From NCBI GenBank assembly GCA_921293015.1, contig OV121090.1:22830304-22894303 (forward strand): 64,000 nucleotides of DNA, written 5' to 3'. The notes below the pieces were generated by a model. The model ran no database searches. It saw nothing but the letters and a program-made list of their open reading frames with translations, and was not told the origin of the DNA. Position 1 is the stretch's first letter, and each line of letters begins with the position of its first letter. Position numbers and translations under genes: made by a program. Shown here piece after piece: positions 24,197 through 39,100 of this stretch. The stretch is from Phorcus lineatus. Taxonomy: Eukaryota; Mollusca; Gastropoda; Trochida; Trochidae.

Positions 24197-27100
24197 ATGC
24201 CAACTCCAAAACGGTTGCGTGACCTTATTCGAGAAATAAGATCAGCCAGAACTGCTGCTGACGAAAGGTCTGTTGTGAATAAGGAGTGTGCAGCAATTCG
24301 AGACTCCTTCCGTGATGAAGACAACACCTACCGATGCAGGAATGTGGCCAAGTTACTCTATATACATATGCTCGGCTATCCAGCACATTTTGGCCAGGTA
24401 AGTAGACATTAATATTAGGGCATCCCTTTTCTGAAATTTGTCTCAAAATATCATCCTTATTTTTGTATTATCGTTATTAATCTGGCAGTTAGCAATTTGA
24501 AATCTAACTTTTAATGGCCTTATGACCATGCATTGATCATAATTGTTTTTGATTTGTTTATTTGATTTTGAATGGAGTGTCTTTTCTTGAAGATATCTTT
24601 ATATTTGAATGACATAAATTATGAATTTTCATGGATATTTAGTCTATTTGTCTTGCCTTAGATTTGTTTTGATTGTTATGAATTGGTTATTAAGATCTTT
24701 TAATAGTTTGACTTCACTTTGTTTTACAGCTGGAATGCCTAAAGCTGATTGCCTCTCCACGCTTCACAGATAAGCGCATTGGCTACTTGGGTGCCATGTT
24801 GCTTCTGGATGAGCGTCAGGATGTTCATTTGCTGGTGACCAACTCTCTCAAGAAGTACGCTTGCCTTTCTCAATTATATTATCTGGGCTTTCTCCCATCA
24901 CTGCCACTATAATGCTTCCCAAATGCCCACCATGATTAAAAGTGAAACGGTTCTGAGAGAGGCAAATCATACTGCTTCTTCTCGATGTCAGTACACTAAA
25001 AGCAGAAGACTATGAAGAGTCTTCTATGTCAGTAGGTTCATATTTTAACTGGTTATACAGACGCCTGTATTTATCAGACTTTTTAAACTTCAGTGCCATC
25101 TTGATTCTTGCTTCCTTGCAGAACAGATCTCTTTGTTTATTAGCGTGATGTGTTTATTAGTGATCTGTATTTCTTAGTATGTTAATATTTTGACAAAACA
25201 GTACCCAGATGATTAAAGTAAATTAATATGATTTGCTTAAGGAGGATCTTGCATATGTCAGCTTTACTGTATTACCAAGGGTCTTATAATGTATTCAATA
25301 TCCAAAAGTGACTACTGAATTATGTTTATGCCTAATGTCAAACAACTGTGTACTAAAGTCAAGTCATTATTGAAGTTGATTTCTTTATGACTAGGATAGA
25401 GGCAAATCATTGATTTTTGAATCAATTGTCAAATAAGGCAAGTCAGTAACTTTGGATATGCAGCCTTTGACTCTATAAATTCCTGATTGTTGTATGTGAT
25501 ATGTTTTCTTACGTGAAGTAGCATCGATTTTGTCTCTGTCAGTTGGGTTACTCAAATCCATACTTTTCTGCTCTCAAAATAAGTAAACATATTTGATGAA
25601 TAAAATTACATTCTGTAACATAATGATGTGTTGTGTCACAGTGACCTGAGCCACCAGACACAGTACATCCAGAGTCTGGCTCTCTGCACCATGGGGTCTA
25701 TCTGCTCCGTCGAGATGAGTCGCGATCTGGCAGGAGAAATAGAAAAAATGATCAAATCCTCCAATGCATATATCAAGAAAAAGGTATGACTGGTGTTAAC
25801 GTACTACTGCCTCTGCAAGGCATGACATCACTCATTTAAGAAGCCAAAAGTGGTGGTAGGAGTTCCCCTCATCAGCGATAAATAGTAACCGATTTCCTTC
25901 AGTAAATCTTGTTCTATCTACATGCTGAAAGAATATAGTTTGAATTTGAGAACCCTTTGATTGAGCTTAAATGGAAAGGTTGAATCTCTTTCTATTAATG
26001 GTCCTTAACTTTCAGTGTATGAAGGAAGTCAAGCAAAACAGTGCTGTAAATCATTTCAAGAACAATTGTCTTTGACTTATTTTATACTTTCTGATTTTGT
26101 AAATACAGAGAAAGATGAGCTGAGTTTACATCTACTATTTATTTACATAGAAAATACATTTTGAGTGCTTTGAGAATGATATAAGTATTGATTAAGCACT
26201 ATACAATACTATACTCATACTGTTTATCCTTTGATCAAAAGCACTGAAATTTTGCATCACTGCCCAATTACTCACACTCTTAAATAATAGTGTCTGTAAT
26301 GTGTGATGTCATCACAAATATGTACATGAATATGATTTCTTTTGCAGTCTATTTTGTGTGCTTTCCGCATCATCAGAAAAGTTCCAGATCTGATGGAGAT
26401 GTACATCCCTGCCACCAGGTCGCTGCTCAATGAAAAGAACCACGGTCAGTTCACAGCTAGATATTACAGTGTCATAGCGTACCTTTCATAAGATGTTACA
26501 TGGATATGTAAATGCCAAACTTTATATTCTGTTCAAATCAGTATGACTTAACAATGTTAGCTTCAATGAGAGAATAGAAGAACATCTATATGCCACCATT
26601 AGTGAAGATTGACCAGTTGTTTGCAGTATGAGGAAAATCCTGAGATGGCAATCATGGGTTTAAAGGATTTAACACGTACACCAATGTAGGGGGGGGGGGG
26701 GTGTTAACAGGTATGAAAACACTGGAATACGTATTAGTACAAGCTTGACATCTGACAGGGATTTGAATAGGTAAACAGTGGGCCATTTTTAGGGCTTTCA
26801 ATCATTTACAGAATTTTGAATGAGTCATTTTTTCATCCAGTGTGCAAAATGGCCAATAGCCCCTACCTTTCCCAATCCCTGCATCTGGTAACATTTTTGT
26901 CACATGGACACATGAGCTCATGGTGTGTAATGTTACAGGTGTGCTGCTGACGGCGGTGTGCCTCATCACGGAGATGTGTGAGAAGAGCCCTGACACACTT
27001 CACCACTTCCGCAAGGTAAACCTGCAGACTTTCTTTCCACGTATCATCTTTTGATTGCTCATTTTAAGGGTTAATCTTTCCCCAGTTTACTCTAGATCAC

Positions 27101-30100
27101 TTCAACCTTTTTCGGACATGTAATGACAGTTTCCAAGTCACAGACTAAAATTTTCTTTTGATGATGGAATATGTCAAGTTGGTTAGTGTAAGATGACATT
27201 CTTTCTGTTCAGCCAAGAATTATTTCATTTAATAATCTCTTTGTCTTCATTATCATATATTCTTTCAGGATTGGTATCATGCTGATTCATTCATGTATAT
27301 ATGTAAAGTGGAATCAAGGCAGGACTTGAAGACAAATAGATAGATTGATATTGCATTAGGCACAGGTTTGTTTGCTAGATTCTTGATAAATGATGACTTA
27401 ACTTTGTGTAAGAAATCCCCCTCATTTTGTCTGTACAGGGATAACAATGTAGATTACCTAGAACTTTTTTTGGGATTTGATTAGGTTCAGAAGTTAAAGA
27501 ATTCTCAAGGAAATTTATTTTGCTTCTTCACCTCTTTTGAGTTATATTTTTTGTTCTGAAAATGATCTAGATGAGAAAATCTGTAACCAGCATTGATTGA
27601 AGTTATTTGTTGATTTCTCATATTCTCCTCAGAGTTGCAATCTTGCGTGGATTGTTTGTGAAAGTGGTATAGTTAGGCTTGGTTTTTGTCCTACAAATTT
27701 TCAGTTGGCTACTCATCCAGGAATTTTGCAAATAACTTTAGCTTAACCACTTATAAAACTCAAATTATATACATTGTATACAAGTTTGTTTTGCCTGAGA
27801 CAACTTTTAGCCCTTTTTATTCAGCAGCTATAGTAGCGATCGAGGGGAAATGGTTATTTTTTAAAACTTGGTTGGCGGAAGTGGCTCCTTTTTGCTCAAA
27901 TCACAGAGTGGTGTTTGCTATATGCATTAGTTTTGAAAATAAATGTTTATTTAATGTTTCAAGACCAAATTTGAAGTATTATTTCAACGGATAGATACAG
28001 AAAAAAAGTGTCCTTTCGATAAGGGACTTTGACTTTCAAGAAAAATACTTCAATTATCAATTATGTCTTTTTTCTCCAAAACCAAATTTCGGTGGATTTA
28101 ATGTTATCAAACTACTCTTCAAGTGGTAAGGCTGTACGTCCAAGAGTTTGTTTAACTTGATTAATTTGTTATTGGCCTTATTTGCCTGACGGCATCCATC
28201 TCCTTTGTTGACTGTTCTGTTGTCAGCTTTGTGTTTATTTCCCAATGCTTCTGTCAGGGAAAGGAGGTACGTGGGTCCCACTTATGTGTTCTTGTGTTAA
28301 GTCAAGCTTGCAGTCAGGTTTTGCATGGCGGTTATTACCAAACTCTCTTCTATTTCATTCCTTTGATTCTGTCTTAAAGGCCTGTGTTCATGTATGCTTT
28401 CTTTTACTGCTTGCTTTTTCTGTGGGACGGTGTTTAAACGGACATGTTACTTGAAAATAGCCATTGTTATGTTGTGTTTCTATAGGGTTACCAGATGGCA
28501 AATGGTCGAAACTTAGACTCAGTGACATTTGTTAGCTTAGACAGATTGTATCCTTGTATCGATGAAAGTATTACATGTTTAAAATGAGTGTTTAAAGGTT
28601 CCTATGTATCAGTGTTTGCCATTGTGTTCAGTCTGCATGTAGATGCGTATTAATGTGTAGGTTCATTGGTTAGATTTAGAAAAATAGATTCAAAGAATAA
28701 AGGCCTTGGAAGGTATAACTACCATAAAGAGATCCTATGAAATGACACATTAACTGCAAAAAAGGATGAACACACTTGGTCAGATAAAGAAGCTAAATTA
28801 TGTAAAATGTTCTCCAAGTATGGTTTGTGTGTCTGACCTTGAGTAAATTAGTTTGATTCAAAGGGCTTGGCTGTCTTGTAGCTGTAGAGAATTTGGGTGC
28901 ATTGAAATTGAAAACAGTTTTCTCTTTCCGCCTACACTTTCAAATTTTACTCATATAAATAGCCATGGTTTCCCTGGTGTCATTACGCCTTCAATCAACA
29001 CTAGCCGTTGGATCATAAAATATCAAAGTGCATACCTAACATCAGACAGGCATCCAGCTGTTGCCTTTGATGTTTACATTTCTCATATCATCACATGTGT
29101 TGTGTCTCGGGTGACTTGCTCATATTTTATTAATGATACGTTAGTGATATGCAATGGGCAATTTTGTGTAAATATGATTATTTTCATCTTCTTCTCCAGA
29201 ACCATTTACTCTGCAAACCATGCCACGACCTATTAACCTCTTTTGAGCAAACCTTTTTCTGCCTCTTTTCTTTTCAAAAAGAAAAAGCATAGAAAGCTAA
29301 AATCTTGTGTAAAAACTCTCTAACTGATGAGGATTATTATTAATGGATTTGGTTATCCTGTGGCAGCTCATATCATATTTTGACCCTGTGACCATTTGTA
29401 AAATAATTTATAGAGAGCCTGATGAGCTGTACATCCAGTTGCTCTATGTTTTTGTAATATTTTCTCCTTCGTTTCAATACATGAATATCTGGCCTCTGAT
29501 TGTGGTTTAATTTTCAATTTGACAGTTTTGTCTTTCAAATACAAATAATTATTTCTTAAATCAGTTTAATAAGATAAAAGGGACATTTGCACATATCAAT
29601 GGAAAACTTGTTTTGCAAACAATTAAATGTTATTTTACTTTGATTAAGCAAGTGTTTGAAAAGAAAAGAATAATGTTATAAAACACAATGTTTCTTAATA
29701 CAGGAACCATGAACTTAAATATCAGAATTGGAAACAAGTACCTGTACTTATCAGAAGATAAAATTTGTAGAAGGCAGCATTGATTTGATTGATTAGTTAG
29801 CATTGATTTGAAAACAACTTTTTATTTATCAAAGCAAAGCAAGAAATTAAATGAAATCTGTCATTCATAAATATTCCTGTTCAACGTATGAATAAGATTA
29901 AATGACATATTTGCTTTTACAAGGTCCTAAATTAATAACAATCATAACTATTGCTTTCATAAATAAGTACACAAAGTCATTAGTCAGTTGTTAAAACAAT
30001 TAACAATTCTGTTGCATGCTACCTGTTGACTAGACTTACTGATTTCAAATATACCTGTAGGTTCAAGTCTGAGATGATGGATCAACCAAGTATAAGCAGT

Positions 30101-33100
30101 TTTCACAATTATGACATCAAAGTCTTCTATTTCTTAAAGAGTAATTATATAAAGCATATCACAATTATCATATCTTTTCATTCTGAAATGCATGAAATAT
30201 CATCAACGCTAATGGCTGAAATATTGCCTAAGCGGCGCTAAACAATAACTCATTCATTCATGAAATATCAAATTTCTGTATGGTATTGATATCGGACTGA
30301 AGATGCTATGTCTAATGAGAATTCACGGAGAAGCTAATGAACATCTATTAAGACATCAGCTTCGTCTAGCCTCCTTTCCCTGACCTGCTTCATGCTCTTT
30401 GTGTTTAAAGCTGGACTGTTATGAACTTCTGTTGCATTCTTACACTCTGTATAGGGCATCTATGGTTCTTAATGGGTTGAAGGCTTTATAACTATTTGCC
30501 CGTAATGTGCCAACTTCCCTAACAACGCTTAACCTTGAAAAATCTCCAATTGATAAATCGGGCTTGTTGCTTTACATCTAAATTCATGTAGGGAGAGCAG
30601 AGTCACCATCAGTGAAAAGATTTCTGAATGGACTCCTTGTTCAGCTGTTGAAGAGCTTCTAAAAAATTTCGTTGAATTGCAGAAATACTTTAATTTGCCA
30701 GTGATTGAGACTGATGTTAAGCCTTGAAGGACAGAGCAGTTATTGTTGTGTCTGTATTGCAGCTTGTACCCCAGCTAGTGCGCATCCTGAAGAACTTGAT
30801 AATGGCGGGCTACTCACCAGAGCATGACGTGTCTGGAGTCAGCGACCCGTATCTGCAGGTTAGTCCATACAGCGCATTTTCACAAAGATTCTCTTATACT
30901 CATTGTCAAGACAACAAGGTAGAGAAAAATCATGAATAATGATAGAAAATAAATAACACTTCAGTGCAATGAGAGATTGAAACATATTTGCATTCCTATG
31001 CACATTTTAAGAGCCAAAAAGTGAATTGCAATGCTTTATAAGAACTCAAGACTTAGTCTGTGTGAAAGATATAATAAGCTCTGTTGTTGATGTGAAGTGT
31101 TTGAATGTTGTTTTATGACATCATGGTTCTCTTTTAGGTCAAGATTTTAAGATTGTTACGGATCCTGGGTAAAAATGACAATGACGCCAGCGAAACAATG
31201 AATGATATTTTGGCACAGGTAAGTGAACTTTTTCTCAATTTCTGTAAATTTTTGGATTCTTGGCTTCCTTTAAAAGAGTCAAACTTAATGTAAAAAATGT
31301 CTGTTTTAAATTTGTCATCTCTTGAATAAACTACAGACAATAAATGTATTTGTAAATTTGCTCAAAACCCTCATTTGTTAGTCTGCTTAGAAATGGATGG
31401 TTCATTTCATAGTGTTTTCTTGCAGGTTGCAACAAACACGGATACGAGCAAGAATGTTGGTCATGCTATCCTGTATGAGATTGTACTAACCATAATGGGT
31501 ATTCAGTCTGAAGCCGGGCTCAGGGTAAGCTTTTTGTCTTTGGTTAGTGGCTTCCCTGTAAAAAAGTTCTTTTTGTTACTAAAGTGACAAAATACTTACT
31601 TCCATGTATTAAATATATTTCATGTGGAAGGAAATTATATGTATTTTATTTTTTATACAATTGTTGAGAAAAGTTTCACGAGATAAGAGCAATATACATG
31701 CAGTGAGGTTGATTTGAGTTGATGTTGGGCAGTAAAGTGTGATATGGCTTCTTCTAATGAAATAAAGCTAGAAACCTTTAATTTTGTGTTGACTTTTGAC
31801 ATACCTTTAACAGCAAATTCTTGTTGCATGTTTAAGGATGATTAATTTGGTATGGCGTATTTAATTTATAAGTTTTAACTAGAGATTGTTAACCTACAGA
31901 GCCAGTGGCTCCATTTTCTGTATATTTCTTGCTCATCTTTGATCTTTGTTTACAGGTTCTGGCTGTGAATATTCTAGGAAGATTTCTCCTTAATAATGAT
32001 AAGAATATAAGGTAAGTTTTCACCACAAAAACAACAACCTGCATATTAGGTTTCAAGTGAATTGTCTGATCATCAAATCAAATGAATTTATGGAAGTATT
32101 TCTGCACATTTTATAGGTATTTTTTGGTTGCTTTTGCAGATATGTAGCATTAAACACATTGTTACGGGTGGTACAAGCGGACTACAATGCTGTACAGAGA
32201 CATCGGACAACCATTGTGGATTGTCTCAAAGATCCAGATATCTCAATAAGGAGGTAAGACATTATTTTATTAATAGTAAGAAAAATGTCTATCTTAAGAT
32301 ATCTATTCATAATGCTTTTGCTGTTTTATGAATTAGCACCATATGCAGTGTGACTAACTAACATGGAATACATATTGCACTCGAGGATAAGCCTCTGGTT
32401 TAAGCTTTGTTATCTCGGAATATTTGGGTACCACTAGTTAAAGTCAAATTTTTTATGTATATCAAGGCCCGCTGCCCATGTACACAGATATATATATACA
32501 GGTGGTTGTAGTTAAAGGGTTTGTCTCTGTCTGAGAGTACAACTAAATTTGACCCTGTTATATAAAAGTTAAAAAACAATTTGGCCTATATTCTCAGGCC
32601 ATAGGGAGAGGAAAACCCTGAACAAATTTGTATTTTGATAGAAGCAATTTTAGTCCTCAAAATAGTATTGATTTTTCAAACTGACATTATTGCAGAAAAC
32701 TATCTACCAAGTAGTTTTCCATTGTCACAAATTCCTTTTTGATTTTGACAGAAATATCCTATTCTCCCTTAAAGTTAAAATTGTGTGAAGCGCATAGCTT
32801 GCATGCTCAATCTTAGAAATATTATACCTTGTTAAAAAATCTGGTTGTGTTGTAGACGTGCGGTCGAGTTGTCATTTGCCCTGATCAATGCTAACAACGT
32901 GCGAGGTATGATGAAGGAATTGCTCCACTTCCTGGAGACTTGTGACCTCGAGTTCAAGCCTGACTGTTGCTCCAACATCATCATGGCTGCCACAAAGTAT
33001 GTATCTATCATTGAGCAGAGTACAATGTCTTGCAGGACTGGAGACCTATACTATTTTTAGTTACACAGTAATGCCAAATGTTTTGTCGTTTTCATGTCCC

Positions 33101-36100
33101 CCTTTGTGCTAAATAAGGGAATAGCAGATTCTGATTGTGTTAAGTCTGAATTGTCATTGATGAAAGGAATAACTGATGCATTTCTTATGCATTGATATCA
33201 ATTTAAGCCAATTCTCCTAAAGCATAACAAATTGTATATTTAGTATAATTCTATGTTATTTTTCTTTCTTTCTTTTTAGGTATGCACCAAACAAGCGCTG
33301 GCACATAGATACAATAATGAAAGTCTTAACCACGGTAAGTAATGTGAGGTTGTGACAATAATTATTTGAAAATTCCTTTACAACAATGATAAGATAATAT
33401 TCAATATTCTAATGAAGCCCTTTTTAGGCTAAATTTTTCTCCCTTGTGTATCTTATACAGTGTTTGAATGTCTGTACAAGTCTCAGGCTTAAGGTAGAGG
33501 GAGGTTTTTGAGATTGCTTTTAAACCCAGATATTATCATTTTAAAAGTTGGCTTGCCTGTAAAGTTTTTGTAGTTTGTCATGTGACTAAAAGTGCTGAGG
33601 TATTCAGTTCATTTGCTATTATACCCTGGCAAGTTCATCTACACGATGTTGATTTGAATGCTTTGAAATTCAATAAATTAGATATTGAAAAAAACTGATT
33701 TGAGGGCGAAAACAAATCTTATAACATTGAAACTCTGTCTGCAGGCTGGAAATAGTATGAGAGGGGAGGTGGTGTCCACCCTCATTCAGTTGATTGCTGA
33801 GGCAAAGACGCTGCATGGCTACACCACGGTGCAGCTGTTCCGTGCTCTTCGTGAAGACCATACCCAGCAGCCTCTGGTCCAAGTGGCCGCATGGTGTATT
33901 GGAGAATATGGAGAGCAGATATTCTCTGAGACCATCGAAGATGAACCGCCACTTGACGTGAGTATATCATTCAGTCCAGTTTCTTTTTTTCATATGTTAA
34001 GTCTTACACTTAAATGAGGTGAAATCTTGCTACATTAAACCTGCAGAACATTTATCATCATGAGACTGACATTATTTTAAACAGGATATTTGATGACCAA
34101 GGAAATAAGAATACCAATAAAAATCATTTGTGTGGTAATTGAATGATAATGCATTTGTATAGCCAAATTGCTGGCGCTGGACATTTGCGTGCCCTTTATC
34201 AGTTGATATTATTGTATTCCTTTGGTTCAGGGGCGGGATAGCGCAGTGGTTAGCGCGTTCGGCTTCGGATCAGGAGGTCTGTGGTTCGAATCCCGCCAGG
34301 GGCTCGGCAACTTTGTCTGCCTTAGAGAACTGTTCTACACGCAGTCAGGTTTGGGTGCAATGCTACACTGAAATTCGGCGCAGTACTACCCATGGTTCAT
34401 TAGTTCCAGCCGATGCTCGCAGGTTTCACCGCAATGCATAGCCACTATAGTGTTGCGGCCTTTCTCCCTGCAATAATACTAGCAGCCGCGATATAAGTGA
34501 AATAATCTTGAAAGCGGCGTTAAACCCCAACTAACCTAACCTCCTTTTGTTCATTGAACTTCTCCTGTGTTCAAAATCATGATAGTTGATTCTGTACTTG
34601 AGGAAGTCAAATACAGCTTGGTACAGCCACAGATATATCCGAGCCCACTCTGCCTTACTGCACCAGTATGAATAGTATTGACATGAGGTTGTTGTGTATA
34701 TCAAGCTACCAATGACTGACATCTGCCTGTCTAAATCTCTGGCTAATTCTAACCTTGCAACATCTCAATAGTATTTTGTGCCAGCTTTTCAGCATATTGC
34801 GCTTGAACCTGATATTCAAATCATAAATCATCTGGAGGTTTCTACTTATCTCTGATGAAGGCAAACAGCAAAGTCTGGCACAATGAACAAAGGATGTACT
34901 TTTATAGTGATGGGGCATGGTAGATTTATGTCTTGCTATTGAAATTGCTAATTATCATGAACGTATGAGAATAAGAAAAGTAAATGTTTTGACAGGCAAC
35001 AGAGGAGGAGATTGTGGCGGTTCTGGAGAAGGTGTTGGCTGGCAGCAACTCGTCCATCATCACCAAGGAGTACGCCATTACGGCCATCATGAAACTCAGC
35101 TCCAGGATGCCCCGCATCAAGTCGTGAGTAGCTTACTCTCATTCACTTAGTGCTTGATATGTCTAGTAGTGCTGACTTACCACCTAATTTCTTTTACTGA
35201 CCATAGATCATATTTACATGCCCATAAAATACTCAAAAAGTCAATGACTGATGTATTTCACGAATAATGGTAATATCATTGTTTCGAATGCAGATACCAA
35301 TTTTCATACTGTTGTTGCTCGTGATGTTGATGTTGATGTTGACATAAATGTCAATGACAGTTCAGATTTTGTGCTTATATTGTATTCAATGTCAATAAAA
35401 CATTCTTGATCAAGATTGAAATGTATGAAAATGTTGATGCTGAAGCTCATGGTTTATTCAAATGTTTCAGGACTATCCAGAGCACACTAGATGTGTACGG
35501 GTGTCACACGGACGTGGAGCTGCAGCAGAGAGCTGTGGAATTCACCAGCATCCTCAACAAGCACGACAGCATGAGGTGTGTACTGTGTCTTCTCCTCTAT
35601 TCCTCTCACTAACATCGGGCCACCACGGATATATTTCACCTGAAGAGACAATATAGTATACACACCTTGTTGATTCTCTTTTATACCATCAAAATAAAGC
35701 TGTTCAGGTCAAAATATCCCCAACAATAATGCACTTCCTCACACAGCACGAGGTGTGTACCCTGTCTTCTCCTCTATTCTTCTCGCTAACATTGGGCCAC
35801 CACGAATATATTTCACCTGAAGAGACAATATAGTATACACACCTTGTTGATTCTCTTTTATACCATCAAAATAAAGCTGTTCAGGTCAAAATATCCCCAA
35901 CAACAATGCACTTCCTCACACAGCATGAGGTGTGTACTCGTCTTCTCTCTTGTCTCTATTCTTCTCACCATCATCGGGCCACACCACAAATACATATACA
36001 ACACTCCTTGCACCTTAAGAGGCAATATAGCATACACACCTTGTTGATGCTGTTTTGTACCATCAAAATAATGCTGTTCAGGTCACAATTATCCCCAACA

Positions 36101-39100
36101 ACAATGCACTTACCCATTATTCCTCTCTAGTGAACACCTAGGTGAATTTCAGTTCTCGTTACGAAGCTTGGACCAATTACTGTACTTGTTTCGGTGATGC
36201 AGTTGGATATGCTTTATGAAGATAAATTCTCATCAACCTGTAGATCAAAGATAGATCAAGATTGTTTTTGTATCTGTATTGTAAATGAACTCTTTGTATT
36301 GGAGTAGGTTCTGACTCCTTCTTTTGGATGGATAAGGAATATAATAGGTTTAAAAAATAGTGACACCCTCCCCCCTCTCCTAATTCCTGGATAAGTCACC
36401 GTCAACTTTTACACAATTTTCTTGATACGACGCTGAAATAGGTAAAATGATTAAAAAAAGTGTCCTGTTATAACAAGAACGTTCAAGCATTTGCAAACGT
36501 CCAGGGAAATTTCGGGTTACTGAGTGCAGGGCTGTTGACAGTCAAGTCTGTATTGTTATTCCAGAGAAGCTCTGCTGGAGCACATGCCGCTACTAGAGCA
36601 CAACAAGTGCCGTAACGTGATGGAGAACGGAGAGGGCGGGGTGGAGGAGGATGACCTGCTCAACACATCCGACATGGTCGAGAAGACTAACGCACACAAC
36701 CTCCAGAACAACACACAAACAGAGGTACACTAATACGTTTTTATTTTCTTCTTTACCTTTGTACCATCCCTGGGGCATAAGGCTATAAAAATCTTTCTTC
36801 ACTTAGACCTGCCCTTTTAATGTGATGGGCTAATTTGGCCTGGCCCCAATTGTATATTATTGCTTACCTATTTTCATTTGTTCAGACCAACCTTTATATT
36901 CCAGATAATGTGATCCGAACTATACTGGACAATAATAGTTACGGATATTTTGAAATTTTGAATTTACGAATATAGATCTTATCATTCTTTGTCGCAAAAA
37001 TTTAAGATTATTCATGAAGATTCCAATATCCCTAACTTATTTTTCCAGTATGTAATAATGTTACTTCTCTATCTAAATGGAACTTGATTTTAATGCTCTC
37101 AACATACTACTGCAATCAAGCGTTGCAAGTATCTTGTATTTTTCTGGAAGTCGTGATATTTCTAAATAAACCTACGAAAATGACATCAGCTAATCTATAC
37201 TCTGTGTCTGCAGAGCTCAAACATCCTGGACATCCTGGGACAGTCAAGTCCAGGCAGCACTGTACCAGAACCTGGGGGCAAGTCTGGCGGTGTGGACGAC
37301 CTGCTTGACCTACTGGGGGGCATGGGACCAGTATCCTCCCCCACTGTCACTCGTAACTATACTTCTTCATTCTCCTACTGTCAGCAGCTGTCTTTATTTA
37401 TTAATTAAGCGAAACATAAACATTTTTAATATTCACTGGCAAATTCTGTGATATGCCTTATCAAATGAGTTTTTGCTGCTGGAAACACCAGACAGATCAT
37501 CTGTAATGATGTACAAGCATGAAGATCTGCTTCTGTTACAAGGTTCCAGCTGTAAGATCTGTTTTGAGATGCATTCCACTAATTCAACCATTAAGGAAAT
37601 GTTGATGGTGTAAATGTTATCTGGTAACGCGCCACGCCTGCTGAAAACCGTGTGTACTTATTTCAGCGCTGTCTCCCCAGAACAACATTATGGACGGCTT
37701 AATGCAGACGCAGCCTCTCAGTAACCAGATGAATGGAGGGACAGGTACGAGTTGTTCTCAAGAGATAAAATATTCAGATGCACTCGTGATAACAGACATG
37801 ATAGAAGGCCCTGTCCTTTTACTATTAGAATATAATTAAAATAAACTATTTTTATGGATAGAATATCCAATCATTTACAAATGATTTATAAGAAGACTAA
37901 CCGTCAATGGCTGGTAATGCCGTTGCAGGGTTTCCACTTGCGCTGATAAGTTGCTTCACTTCTCATTCTTGTTTTATTTTACTGAGTGTGTGCTCTCATT
38001 TATCTGCTTGTCAAATCTAAATCAACCACAATGTTACCCTCAGTAAATAATCACACACTAATATAATACATGTGCCCCTTGAATTTCAGATCACCCCAAA
38101 ATGCCCTGATAGGACTGTCCTTTTAATGACATGAAGGAAATTTAGAAATGACCTACATCAGAACAGCAAGATTTTCTAGATAACCTCTTTATTGTGAAAA
38201 TGATGTTCTGGTGTACCACTCTTTGAGCATATGATGCTTTTCACAATTAAAAAGTTTCCCTCCAGAAAATATTGCTGTAAAGTTCAGTCTGTAGTGACCA
38301 GTAGAACGGCTTCTATAGTAAAGTAAAGATTGTCTTCATCTTTATTGCAGGGTTCCAACCAATTGTAGCATTTAACAAGAATGGGCTGGACGTGCAGTTC
38401 CAGTGCGAGCGTGATGGCGGCCAAGCTGACGTCACTGTCATCAATATGAAGGCTACAAACAGCCTCCCAACTCCCATGACAGAGTTCGTTTTTCAAGCTG
38501 CCGTTCCAAAGGTGAATAGTTGGCAACTATTTTTTTATTGAGCCTACCATATGATACCCAAGTCATGCTTTCTCACTGAACCTGTATCTCTTAAGTTGAG
38601 TCATCTTGGAGGTGACAAATTATTTTCCTGTAACCTCAACACATGTTTTACGATATTAAGCCTCAATTATAAGTCTATTATTTACTTTTTTTTATATTGC
38701 AGTCATTCCAACTTCAATTACAATCGCCGTCTGGCAACGTTGTGCCACCTCTGAACGAGGGATTTGTGGAACAAGTCATCCGCCTACAGAACCCATCTAA
38801 GGTAAAATCTTGCTGTATGCCTTTGCAATTCAATGATAGGAATATCCCTTTGTTTGTCTGAGTCTGACTATTCCAGCATAAGTGGAACACAGCTTTTCAA
38901 TTTGAGTAGCATATTCAATCATTTAAGTAGTCGGTGAAAGGATGTTGGAAACTAGATATTCTAGTTAGTAAAATTTACATTTTCTTATCCACAGAATATC
39001 ATTATCACGTTTGTTTTGCAGTTCTTTACAATGTATTTTAACTTTGATTTCAGCAACCTATTAGAATGAGAATACGAATCACATACACACAGAATGGAAA

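Noticed and set aside
26690-26702. Run of about 12 G in an AP1G1 intron
   Set aside because: A homopolymer in an intron, possibly a sequencing or assembly soft spot, with no structural partner nearby.
28853-29236. 127-codon open frame inside the large AP1G1 intron
   Set aside because: No family resemblance, composition like the surrounding intron, and no splice support. Most likely a chance frame.
34230-34305. A genuine tRNA gene
   Set aside because: It has A and B boxes but a poor anticodon stem, and it continues into a SINE body with target duplications. It is the head of a SINE.
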